This document shows, one piece after another, positions 45,106-54,960 of a stretch of DNA of 64,000 nucleotides (the stretch's first letter is position 1; each line of letters begins with the position of its first letter). This DNA is from Pollenia angustigena (taxonomy: Eukaryota; Arthropoda; Insecta; Diptera; Polleniidae). The notes below the pieces were generated by a model that made no database searches, was not told the origin of the DNA, and saw only the letters and a list, made by a program, of their open reading frames with translations. The stretch spans positions 201,799,621-201,863,620 of the forward strand of contig OV884057.1 of NCBI GenBank assembly GCA_930367215.1, read 5' to 3'. Made by a program: the position numbers and the translations under genes.

Positions 45106-46082
45106 TATTTACCAATTTTATTTTTCGAATGTGTTCAAAAAATAACTTATTAAAAGAAATAATTCTCACATTCTATTGTAAAACATTTTAAAATTTGATA
45201 TTAATTGCTATTAGAATAAATAAAAGTAAAAAAGAATTCCATACAATTGCAATTATGTTTTCTTTTTAAAGCAACTCCTTTTAAAAACCAAACTTTTCAA
45301 AAGATTTCCAAACCTAATAAAATAAAAGTTATTTTATTAATACATTATAAAGGTCGAATTAAACACAATATAAGACTTCCAAAACTTTGTTCAAAATTTA
45401 ACCAAAACGCAATTTTTCGATCACTCAATTTCAAAAACGATTATTCGTTTGCAGCTTTGTAGATTTATATTTAAATATGAAATGTGCATTTATGGTTTTT
45501 TAAGGAAATTGATTTTAATTTTTGAAAAATAATAGTCAATGAAATGGTGCTAACCAAAAAATCACTTATATTTATTTTCACGCAATTCAGTGATCCATAA
45601 ATGTTTTGTTTTCTTGATTATACCATTTAGCTTTTATATATTCAAAAAATATAGAATTTTATGATAAATTAAAAAAAGATTATGGTTGTATCATGCAGCC
45701 TTTAAGAATTAACTTAATTTTGATTTTCGATGAAAAAATATAACGCAGCCCACCCCCACTTTCCCTCAAGCCGTTCATTTAGTAAAATGAAAGTTTAATT
45801 TCAATAACAAAAAAAAATTACTCTTTGAAGTTTCTGAAATTATTTATTATACTTTTAGGCCCTATACTTATTGATTACTTAATCAGTGATGCCAACTCTT
45901 GGGACAATAAACGCATGAAGACATATGAAAAACTCTTAAAAAAGAGCTAATTACAAAAAAGGACAGTTTTAGCACGTTTCTATGGCATTTTTTTCGAAGA
46001 CCTCAAATATATTTTTTAAGAAAACACCAAAAATTTTAAACATACAAATTGATTAAAAAATAATCACCCCTTATATAAAAGT
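45106..46082. other. AT-rich stretch with one hAT-like terminus
   Basis: CAGTGATGCCAACTCTTGGG at 45,891 looks like a hAT end similar to the element at 18,534. The reverse of AAGTGATGCCAACTTAGCCC lies at 51,155-51,174, but the flanks of the two do not match. Otherwise nothing was recognised. Confidence 0.4.
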
Positions 46083-46087
46083 CGGCG

Positions 46088-48072
46088 CACAGTGGGAAAT
46101 TTTACGAGAAGGCGGTCAAAATTCCATAACTTTTGACTGGATCGGCATTTTTTTATGCGATTTTTTTTGCTCGATAGGTGCGATGTTAGGCTTCAATTTG
46201 CATTTTCATTTTTTTGTTGAGTTTCGGTGTAAAAGTTGAATATTTCACATATGATTTTTTTATAATTTATCATTATTTCTCTTGTATTTTACAACTGATA
46301 CTTATTTTTTTTATTGTCGAACTTAGATCCTGTCAGAAAATGCCAATATTTGGCCCCTGTAAATTTTTTAGTCCCAATATTCACAGGGGCCAAAGTTTGG
46401 CTTTTTTGGGACGAGACGAGTTGTTATAAGGATAAAACTGAAAAGGAATATTTTGAAAAATGCCCAAATAGCATTCTTGGATCTGATGTGCACAACAAAA
46501 TAGTAATAAGATCTTCATTAGTACAACATATGGACATTTTTCTTGTGTTATGCTCGCGGAAGAACCTGTAGTCTTTGTTCCTATTTTCTTGCGCTTCTTC
46601 AGATAGATCTCCAATTGGTAGCATATTGTGTTGAACTATTTGTTCCCCATGGTATAAAATTTTATGAACTGTGATTGGCATACGTCTCCAAGAGTATTTT
46701 TTGTTATAAAGAATTGCTGTTTCATTTGCATACTGGCCAAATTTTTTTGCATTTATCTTTCTGCTACATGATATAACTTGTAAAATGATCTGGAATCGTC
46801 TTATTAATTCAAAATGTACTCCTGTGATAGATGCTGCAGTTTCTGGATCGGAAAAGAATCTCCTTGCAGTGTTTCCATCATTTGAATTTCCTTCTCCTTG
46901 TTTTGGCTGATCAATTATAAGGCCTAGGTGAAGCTATTTTTCTTGAATTTGTTTTTTTGTTTGCTTCCTTTTTTCCACATTTTCTTTGTTTTTTCTCACT
47001 GTTTCGCCTAAATCATAGCCCAATTTAAGAATATGCTCCATAAAACGAATTCTGGTATGAAGAGGGGACATTCCAAATTCGTATGCTTCATTGAAACTAT
47101 TGTCTTGTGATGGGGGTTGGCTTAATTGACTTGATGTCTTTTTGCATATGGTACAGCTTGACGAAGACTTTGTTTCGGTTAATGCTTGTGCAACTTTTCC
47201 ATCGATCATTGTAAGGAACATTTGAAAATTAATTTCAATGCATTGGTCATCAAATTTAAATATTGCCGGTTGAAGTTCTTTAATTTGATCTTTTATTTTT
47301 CGAACTTCTTCAGTTATGACATCTTTAGTTTCCTTTTTGTAAACAAACTTTATTGGTCTGCAATACTTTGTTGAAGAAGGAATTTCATTTTCTATACATC
47401 CATTTCTGTAACTCTACCGGTTGACGGCTCTAAGCCAACATAAATTTTTCTTAAACGTAATGGAACTAAAGATACCATGAATAAGTTAGCATCATCTTTA
47501 ATTTCAGTAATGTTTCCTTGCAGGACTTATTTTTTGAACCGAATATCTTACCTTGGGTCACAGAAATTGCTGTAGTGCGCAAGGCCGTATCCAGATGTGT
47601 GTACAATGGGGTATAGAAATGTAGGTAAGATTCTGGACTACAAGAGAGTATACATTTTTTTTTTGACGCGTTTTGACGGGCAGGACTTATGCTCTATAAA
47701 GTAGGAAATTTCCGGGAAATTTTGACATTAAAAAAAATAAATTAAATAGTTCTAGAGGTCGCAGAGTTTAATGCTTTAAACCACCAGCTAATAAAATAAA
47801 CTAATACACAAAACTTATTCTGTCAAAAAATCTTAAAAAACAAAAAAGTTATGAGCATTTCAACTTCAAAAATTGACTCAGAAATTGAAAACTATAACCA
47901 AATATTGAGAAAGTCCATTTCGGATCACCCTGTTCTCAATGAAATAGTTGACATAGGGTTGAAATTTTTTGGCTCCCGAGGTTTACTAGTATTTACTTTC
48001 ACATGAATAAAAAAATCGGAGAACATAAAAAAAAATAATTTTGGCCGCCTTCTCAAAATATGAACCAGTGTG
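46088..48072 (-). mobile_element. Transib-type (RAG1-like) DNA transposon, 1,985 bp
   Basis: The left terminus reads CACAGTGGGAAATTTTACGA. The right terminus, read inward on the other strand, is CACACTGGTTCATATTTTGA. A block at TIR positions 19-36 (GAGAAGGCGG, Y, CAAAATT) is the same at both ends except one base, and 28 of 36 terminal bases agree. The element is flanked by a perfect GC-rich 5-bp duplication, CGGCG, at 46,083-46,087 and 48,073-48,077. Five-base GC-rich duplications and CAC...GTG ends are hallmarks of the Transib superfamily, the relatives of RAG1. The left heptamer is identical to the V(D)J recombination-signal heptamer CACAGTG. The minus strand carries the remains of a RAG1-core-like transposase. 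The element is shorter than a full Transib and looks non-autonomous. Confidence 0.85.
46424..47540 (-). pseudogene. Decayed Transib / RAG1-core-like transposase (C-terminal part)
   Basis: Reading from about 47,540 down to the TAA at 46,424-46,426, the product resembles the RAG1/Transib catalytic core. An upstream piece (FMVSLVPLRLRKIYVGLEPS) is in a different frame. From 47,413 one frame runs through IPSSTKYCRPIKFVYKKETK, then MIDGKVAQALTET and SSCTICKK, to a TAG at 46,934-46,936. It continues in frame for 169 codons through NDGNTARRFFSDP, MPITVHKILYHGE, LSEEAQENRNKDY and CTSDP. Compared with RAG1 as remembered: the Asp of MIDGKV corresponds to D708, Cys-x-x-Cys (47,144-47,155) to C727/C730, His-Lys-Ile-Leu-Tyr-His (46,649-46,666) to H937/H942, and the Glu of QENRNK (46,586-46,588) to E962. 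The region holding the first catalytic Asp (D600 equivalent) is not visible. One stop and at least one frameshift make it non-functional as read. Confidence 0.82.
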
Positions 48073-48077
48073 CGGCG

Positions 48078-49639
48078 TCGACACAAGTCGATGGCACCGG
48101 AACAGTAATTGTGTTTTAAGGCCCTATTGATAATCGATTACTACTGACCGTCACTTGATGTTTTCTAAGGGTCTTTAAATTCGACGATGAGTATAATTGT
48201 TTCTGTTTTAGTCAACAGGAAATTTTGCGCCGACTCAAATGAAAGTTAGAGAAATTTTAAATCGAATGTGAACATATTTATTAAATATTTTTAAAATAAA
48301 AAAGTACAAATTTAAAAATAAAATTAAGCGCGAAAATTGCAAAAATTCAAAAAATATGCTAAAACAGTGAACATTTTGAATTTGCGGCGATTGCCTCAAA
48401 GAGCAACAAAGCTACAAGAAAATTCGGAAAAGTTTGCTAATTAGCAAATATTCCCAAAAATTTTTTTTATATTTTAAAGAAGCCATAAAATTGATCAAAA
48501 GTCCCTAAAACTATAAGGAATGGGAAAAATTCGGTAAAAATTGCTAAATTAGCGGAAATTCGCAAAAACTTGCTAACAGAGGCATGATAGCAAAGTCTAA
48601 TATTAATTAATAATCGCAAAAGCTGTAAAGAATCAGGAAACTTATAGTAAAAAAATCGTTTATTTCGCGTAAAACTGCATAATCGAAAATAAACTCTAAA
48701 ATTTATTTGAAATCGCCAAATCGGTTAAAAAATTAAAATATCGGCAAATAGCGTTAAAAATGAGCTATAATGATGAAGAACACATATGGGTAAAGCCAAA
48801 GTGTTGAACGTGACAGTCGTACGCATCAAAAATGCAATAACATTTTAAACATCAAATACTTTTACGTTCTCTTAACCCTTAAATTATAGCACTAAGAAAG
48901 CACTGTTATCTATGCTAAAGTTTATGGAGGGCGCGATTCTAGGCCAAAGATAATGGCAAAAGAAGTAGCGGTTCGAACGTGAAAAAAACAGAAGTAATTT
49001 TTGTGGCCATGTATAAAATGGCGTACTTCAGCGAAACCTGGGACAATTTTTTTGTCAAACTACTTTCAGAATTTTACGTAGCAATGTAACATTAAAATGT
49101 CTTGGTTTGATTTCAAAATCTTCTCCATTTGCTTTATTTTAAGCCAAAATCTGGGTCGATACGTGACATTTCGAACGTGAAATTTTTTCCGTAATAATTC
49201 AACTGAACAATGATGAAAACAAAATAAAAATTTACCGTTAATCCGAATAACATATTTCTCTTTGAACACTTCCTTAGATTACAGACCATGTAAGAAATTT
49301 TGCTTGGAATAATTTTTATCAAATATCACCTCTTTTAAGAAAGATAAATTTTAAAGAAAACATACAACAAAACATTCTCACATATAAGAAATTACGTTTG
49401 CACAACTTTGCAGTCTGATTGTTTATCTAAGTGAACAAATTTATGAGTAAATTTATAAACTTAGTAAAATCTAAATATTTCTCAATAACAATGTCGTAAA
49501 ATAATCAGCTTTTAATTTTAAATTTCCGGTCACGGTGGACCTTTTGACGGATATGCCCATATAATAGAAAAATATTTAGAGATGAAATTATTTTGTCAGA
49601 TTTTCAACGTCGACACAAAATTCTTAGTAAATACCAAAA
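48078..49639. other. AT-rich stretch with degenerate short repeats
   Basis: Between 48,340 and 48,760 variants of AAAATTCGGAAAAGTTTGCTAA and TTAGCGGAAATTCGCAAAAA recur; this may be the inside of a Tigger-like array. No gene was recognised. Confidence 0.4.
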
Positions 49640-50322
49640 TAACGTCGAAGTGGGTACCACAATAGTGGAGAGGGTATTATGCATTTGTGCTGATTTGTGT
49701 AACGCCTTAAAATAGTGGTCCTACCCCCACCTTAAAGTATACCGATATACTCAGAATCACTTTCTGAGTCGAACTAACGATGTCCGTCTGGCTGGCAGGC
49801 TGACTGGCAGGCTGGCTGGCTGGCTGGCTGGCTGTCCATGTAACCTTGTGCGCAAAGTACAGGTCGCAATTATGGAGATAATTTGATGAAATTTGGGTCA
49901 TAGGTTCTTATTGGCACAAGAACCAAGCCTATTGAAAATGGGCCGAATCGTAGGACCACGAGGGAAGATAGGGGGAAATTTCTTCCTCTCAGAAACTATC
50001 AAACCGATTTCAATGAAATTTAAAACATAGATAGATAGAACCATATCTATATGGACACAAAATGTATAAATTTTTAAAAAAATCGGACCACGAGGGGATA
50101 TAGGGGCAATTTCTGCCTCTCAAACAGATTTTAATGAAATTTAAAACATAGATAGATTCCACAAGGGGAGGCAGGGGGCAATTTCTGCCTCTCACAAACT
50201 TTCAAGCCGATTTTCATAGATAAATCCATATTTACATGGACACATAAGCATGATGTGTTTTTAAATACTGTAGTGTAGGGTATCATATGGTCGGGCTTGA
50301 CCGACTATACTTTCTTACTTGT
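49640..50322. repeat. GTCAAGYCCGAC repeat family, inverted copy with internal tandem units
   Basis: It ends GGGTATCATATGGTCGGGCTTGACCGACTATACTTTCTTACTTG when read left to right in pieces (for example ATATGGTCGGGCTTGACCGA). It contains a GGCTGGCTGGCTGG microsatellite (49,795-49,834), TTGTGCGCAAAGTACAGGTC, and two and a half tandem units starting GGACCACGAGGG at 49,954 and 50,087, with AATTTCTGCCTCTCA and ACATAGATAGAT blocks, period about 135 bp. Confidence 0.65.
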
Positions 50323-52150
50323 TTTATTTAATATAAATGTAAAAATAAAATCCATATTAGTTTGTTCTTAATTAAACAAAAACAACAACAATATAGCAGG
50401 TTAAAATAACGCGTACATTTTACGTATGATTATCTTTAGCGTATGTCATGATAAGATTATCTTTTAATGGTTAAATGAATGTCGACATCGACTTACATAA
50501 TAGGGCTGAATATTGAGTGTGGGGTTATTTAACATTCAATTCAATTAAGGTGAACCTAAACCTGAAGCTTTAGGTAGCATTTACACGCTTTTAAAATTGG
50601 CCATTGTTAAATAAAAGTTTCAGTTCTTGGTCACTCTAGTCATTATTCCATAAATCACTATATTTTTATATTGTATTGATTTCAAAGCATAACTTGCTCA
50701 ACAGCTACTGGGTATCTTGATCAACAACGATTAGTTTGTTTCGGACTATATTTAATATGAGTTAGGATCTTGCATGTATTCATCGAAATTTTATTTGAGA
50801 ATAATTCAGTCTTCTCAACTTCAGCGTTTGATTAGGGATATATTTATATATTCTTAAAGTTTAATGAATGAATTGTTACCAATTGCAAACTTATCCAAAA
50901 GTTATCCGTTCTATCAAAGTTTTTAAATTTCTAAAACTCTTGTCACAACTCGAGTTGTAGGCCAAAAATCAACAAATTTAACTATACCGGAGCAAAACAA
51001 AAACGGACTTATCAAAGTTATTTTTGGGAATACAAAATTTACTATTAATAAGATTTCTGTATGACGTGCTAAGTTCCCAATTTTTCATATTTGATAAATA
51101 CACTGAGATTATTTGTAATTGAAAAAGGACCGTAAATACGCGTTTATTAGTTTAGGGCTAAGTTGGCATCACTTTAATTTATATTAAGACAATAGAGAGA
51201 CAATTTATTAAAATTTGGCGTGAAAAAATTCATAGAAACAATTAAAAAAAAACAAGCCATGTCATTGTTAGCATAAGCAAATGTTTATTTTATTATTTTG
51301 TAGATAACAGAAGGAAGAATTATGTATACTAGTGTTCGCCTAATGGTCAAAATTCGACCATAAATTGTTATGTAAATATGAAGAAAAAACATAGTACATC
51401 TAAGTATGTATGAATTTACATGTTTTGATAATTTATTTTTTTCGTCAAGATGGATCGATTTGGCGAGGGACCAACCTCTAGTTCATATTTTATCTTCTAT
51501 GTTGTAAGTTAATTTAATTTTGTAATTTCAATATAAAAAATATTAGAAAATATAAATTGAAAAACAAAAACGTATCAAAAGCCTCCTTTATAGTTTGTTT
51601 CTTTGTCTAATTCCCAATGTTTCTTTGTCTAATTCCCAATTTTTAGGATTGATATTAAAACACATTTATGTTTAAAATCGTTTTAAATACAAAATTATTT
51701 TCTTCACTAAACAATTAAATGTACTTTAATTAACCGATGTGGTACATTTAAATTCATTTTAAGTTTCCATTGGAAAAACTTAGCAAGGTGGTCTCAATAT
51801 TAAACCAATACAACAACAACAACAGGCAAAGCAACAGCAGACAACTGTTTTTGAGGTCACCTTGTAAATAAATAAACTTTTTTATGATATTATTTTGTGT
51901 TTAATAGTGCTGCCATACTTTTAACTTAATTACATAAGACTTTTTAAACAAAACTCAAAAAATCAATCTGCTTTTAAATACGATTTGAGTTTATATGAAA
52001 ACTAACTTAATACTGATTTATGTGTAGTTTCAACTTACATTTAAAACAAAAACAAATTTCGAAATTTTGTTTTAAATATAAGTTGTTCTATAACCACCAC
52101 ATTAATTATTATCCTGAAAATTGGGAATAACATAAACGAAAATTAATCAA
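50323..52150. other. AT-rich stretch with a MITE fragment
   Basis: 51,020-51,140 is a fragment of the GCTTAATTCCCAATTTT family (GGGAATACAAAATTTACTAT, GTGCTAAGTTCCCAATTTTT). A duplicated TTTGTCTAATTCCCAAT lies at 51,603 and 51,625. Otherwise nothing was recognised. Confidence 0.42.
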
Positions 52151-52151
52151 A

Positions 52152-52325
52152 GTACCAGATGTGGAACGGAAAAGTAACAAAAAGCCCCTCTTACATATTT
52201 TTTTTACTGAGGACCATGCATGTTTATTTTTATCTTTTTAGGTCGAATATTAACAAAAATTTAAAAAGTACCAGATAAAAACAAAAAGTACCAACATTTT
52301 TTTTCTCCTTTAGTAGGTTCTCATG
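52152..52325. repeat. Direct repeat, left copy (about 170 bp)
   Basis: It contains GTACCAGATGTGGAACGGAA, GAGGACCATGCATGTTTATT, AAAAAGTACCAGATAAAAAC and AAAAAGTACCAACATTTTTT. The same motif order occurs at 53,469-53,645. It flanks a 955-bp MITE but is not immediately adjacent to it. Confidence 0.66.
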
Positions 52326-52512
52326 TACCTATAATATTATGTTTCTAAGTTCAATATAATACAATTTGAAAACATTATCACATGCAGCATGGAAAAGTCA
52401 AAAAAAGAAATTTAATTTCCCGTATTTCCCCTTTTTCATATATTTTTAACCCCATTGAAGTTCGGTTGACAAACAAAGAAAGAGTTCTTCTTAAATATTT
52501 TGCCTGTGACAA

Positions 52513-53467
52513 CACTGAAAGAAAAATGCTTCATATATTTAATGAATCATTTTCATAAAAAAACTTTCCTTGGGTAAATGAAAACGTTCATTGTCTAAAT
52601 GGAATTTCATAGTTATAATGAAGTATTTTCGTTAAAATCGCTTCATTGGATTTCGTAATTACGTTAAAAATTTTCATTGGATATATGAAAACTTAAGTTT
52701 GTCCAAGTTAAAAAAAAAATTTTAATTGGGAACATAAAAAAACAATAAACAAACATAACTATATTCAAAAATTAATACAAAATTATAGTTTCCTTAAAAA
52801 AATGTTTAATTGTTAATTAAAAAATGTAAGATTTAATAATTTCATACATCGAATGTTACCATGTATGCCAGTAAATTTATGAAATCAAAAAAATTTTTAT
52901 AAAAGCAACATATTTCAATAATTGCCTTCATAAATTTAAATTTTCATTATGACAATAAAAATGTCGTTATAGTAATGAAACAAAAACATTCAATCCACTT
53001 TCAATCAACGTTGTTATTGTTATTATGGACAATTTAATCTCATATTTACGCTCTCAATTGAGTAAAACACATAGTTTTTCAATAAAAAAAACTACACTGC
53101 CCCGGTAGACTAGCTGGTAGCGAGCTAGCCTATCAGCACCGAGGTTGAGGGATCGAATCCCGCCAGAGACAGAAAAAAAATAAAAAATAAAATAAAGTAA
53201 AATAAAAAAAAGAAAAGATAAAAAAAAATAATTAAAAAAAATAAAAAAATAAAATAATTAAAAAAAACAAAAAAAAAAATTTAACTTTATTTAAAGTATT
53301 CATCCAATGAATAATATTCATAGATCTAATGTAATGTTTCATTAAATCCTTTTAATGAAACAGGTTTCATCGATCCATCGAAGCGCTGCATAGGTTCCTT
53401 TTTAATGCAATTTTTCATGGGATTAATGTCAAAATTCATTGGTATTGCGAAGAAAATTCTTTCAGTG
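52513..53467. mobile_element. CACTGAAAGAA-ended MITE, 955 bp
   Basis: The ends CACTGAAAGAAAAATGCTTC and, from the other strand, CACTGAAAGAATTTTCTTCG are flanked by AA/AA. The interior is full of TTCATT/AATGAA motifs in both orientations. A tRNA-like sequence with an A-rich tail lies within it at 53,099-53,285. Confidence 0.68.
53099..53285 (+). mobile_element. tRNA-derived SINE-like insert (or retroposed tRNA) with A-rich tail
   Basis: The 73-nt head has an A box TAGACTAGCTGG (53,106-53,117) and a B box GGATCGAATCC (53,150-53,160), each one base off the polymerase III consensus, at tRNA-like spacing. A T-stem-like GGGATCGAATCCC hairpin is present. The acceptor stem does not pair well (GCCCCGG against CCAGAGA), so it is unlikely to be a working tRNA. 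It is followed by about 110 bases of A-rich sequence with T/G interruptions, the usual 3' tail of a retroposed Pol III transcript. A duplication around it was not identified. Confidence 0.62.
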
Positions 53468-53468
53468 A

Positions 53469-53645
53469 AAGGACCAGATGCAGAACGAAAAAGTACCTAA
53501 AAGCTCCTGCTTACATATGTATACTTATTCACTCAGGACCAAGCATGTTTAATTTAATCTTTATGGGCCGAATACAAACAAAAATTCAAAAAGTACCAGA
53601 TGAAAAACCAAAAGTACCAACATTTTTTACCAGGTTCTCATTCTC
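53469..53645. repeat. Direct repeat, right copy (about 175 bp)
   Basis: It contains GACCAGATGCAGAACGAAAA, AGGACCAAGCATGTTTAATT, AAAAAGTACCAGATGAAAAA and AAAAGTACCAACATTTTTTA, collinear with 52,152-52,325. Confidence 0.66.
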
Positions 53646-54198
53646 ATTTTTTTTTTTTTTTTGTTCTAGAAAGTGTATTTAGTAAATTTGAAGACTTCTG
53701 CTGGGATAGGATTAACTTTATCTAACAAAATTGATTTGGATAACATACATGGACGGTAGTCGTGGTGAATTTTTATGAAAGTCCATTTTGTTTTTCATAA
53801 CTCAGTCAATGTAATGCTCATTGCCAGTTTTCAATAATCTCAAATAACTCTTTATAGATTGCACAGGCAAGTGAAGCCCTCCCTAATATTTTTTATTCAT
53901 GTAATTTATTAATCAAATCAATCATCAAACTAACGGTTTTTAAATATAAAAAAATTATAAATTTTTTTTATTTCTTAATTAAAAATACCTTTTTTTAATG
54001 GAATTCAAATAAAAAAAAGTAATTTCTTTTGACATCTGCACACTTGTGTCTTAATCGAAAATAAAGATCTCAAATATCAACGCATTTCCTTTGTAAACCT
54101 AAAACTGTGATCCTTTTCTTCGTTTTTTTTTTTTTTAATCAAAAAAAAAAAGGTTAAAAAAACTCACTCTCTGTGTCTCCCTTCTCGCTCTTACTTAC
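53646..54198. other. Btk29A: Intronic AT-rich stretch next to the PH exon
   Basis: Immediately downstream of the PH-exon donor on the minus strand. No element termini were recognised; it contains several A/T runs. Confidence 0.45.
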
Positions 54199-54331
54199 CT
54201 TGTCTTATGGCACGTATCCAATCTAAACGTTCTTTTTCACTACTCGCTACCAAATACAAAGTATATTGAGGAACAGTACGTTGAGATTGATCATCGGAGG
54301 ACTCACAATAACCTACTTGAAAAGGAAAACC
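54199..54331 (-). CDS. Btk29A: Btk29A exon, C-terminal part of PH domain
   Basis: This 133-bp exon is flanked by a TTTTCGTTTAG acceptor and a GTAAGTAAG donor on the minus strand. It starts GFPFQVGYCES, has a polar insert (SSDDQSQRTVPQ), then reads YTLYLVASSEKERLDWIRAI. That last stretch is the final beta strand and the C-terminal alpha helix of a PH domain, with its invariant Trp (in DWI). The exon ends with a single G that pairs with TT at the start of the TH exon at 31,442 to give Val followed by Cys-Glu, so the splice phase matches. The intron between them is 22.8 kb. Mammalian BTK has a comparable FPFQVVY strand. I am confident that this is a Tec-type PH domain and fairly confident of Btk29A. 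Confidence 0.88.
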
Positions 54332-54458
54332 CTAAACGAAAACAACAAAAAAAAGAAGAGAAATAAAAACAAATTAAAAAAAATATTAAATTTAAATAAA
54401 TAAAAACTTTTAAATAAATACAAACAAGACAAATAAAAGAAATTTTTTTTTTACTTAC
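54332..54458 (-). other. Btk29A: 127-bp Btk29A intron between the two PH exons
   Basis: GTAAGTAAAAAAAA at the donor side and CGTTTAG at the acceptor side, with an AT-rich interior. The exons join in phase 0. Confidence 0.8.
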
Positions 54459-54554
54459 ATCCGGTGCAAAAGGATCGCCGCCCTCACCATTCACTGTTGC
54501 TATTTCAACAAGTCTAACACCTTTAACAGGTATACGACCACGTTCGCGACGACG
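54459..54554 (-). CDS. Btk29A: Btk29A (Tec-family kinase) internal exon, middle of PH domain
   Basis: This 96-bp exon encodes 32 residues starting RRRERGRIPVKGVRLVEIAT and ending GGDPFAPD. It is bounded on the minus strand by a TTTCATTGCAG acceptor and a GTAAGT donor, and is phase 0 at both ends. The content fits the middle of the pleckstrin-homology domain of insect Tec kinases: a basic strand, then an acidic Gly-rich loop before the FPFQV strand. The PH domain binds phosphoinositides and brings this cytoplasmic tyrosine kinase to the membrane. The following exon begins 127 bp downstream in the same frame (GAT|GGT) with GFPFQVGY. Bases are far more GC-rich than the flanking intron. The identification rests on recalled family similarity, not an alignment. 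Upstream PH exons were not found between 54.6 and 64 kb. Confidence 0.86.
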
Positions 54555-54960
54555 CTGCAATGAAATAAGACAAAAAAAGGAGTGAAAAAAAGCGAATTAA
54601 AATTTATGAAATACAAAAAAAATAAAAAAGATATTGGGATTAATTTATTGAGGGACCAGGTAAGGAAAAGAAAAAATACTTGTAGTGTAAGGAACTTGAG
54701 GCAAAATAACTATAAATACAATAAAAACAGAGAGTGCACGAACAAGTTTTTACAATACGCAAAAAAAAAAAGACATTTGATGATTTCATAGTTAAAAATT
54801 TTAAAATCTTATATAACAGAAATGTCAATAATAAACATAGTCACCATGAGGTCAAAGGTCGTTTATTTAGAAGTTTTGACTTTAAAAAAAATTTTTTAAT
54901 AAATTTTTACAAATGAAAAAAGTTATTAAACTGATTAAAAATTCTAAAACAAAATAAAAA

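Larger units (their letters stand above)
31443..54198 (-). other. Btk29A: 22.8-kb Btk29A intron between PH and TH exons
   Basis: The donor GTAAGTAAG lies just below 54,199 and the acceptor TTTTGTAG just above 31,442. The exon ends are phase compatible (G + TT = Val). The interval is filled with transposons listed separately, including the Transib-like element, the 1-kb CAC-ended copies, several hAT and Harbinger-like MITEs and a tRNA-like insert. No further coding exon was recognised. The intron assignment is inferred from the two exons; a small skipped or alternative exon cannot be excluded by eye. Confidence 0.75.

Noticed and set aside
45891..51174. A giant hAT element spanning CAGTGATGCCAACT at 45,891 to the inverted AGTTGGCATCACT at 51,162
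   Set aside because: The flanking octamers (TACTTAAT and TTAATTTA) do not match and the right terminus lacks the final G, so these are probably two separate relics.
53099..53171. Functional tRNA gene
   Set aside because: Both boxes are imperfect, the acceptor stem does not pair and no credible anticodon arm can be drawn; a SINE-like or pseudogene reading fits better.
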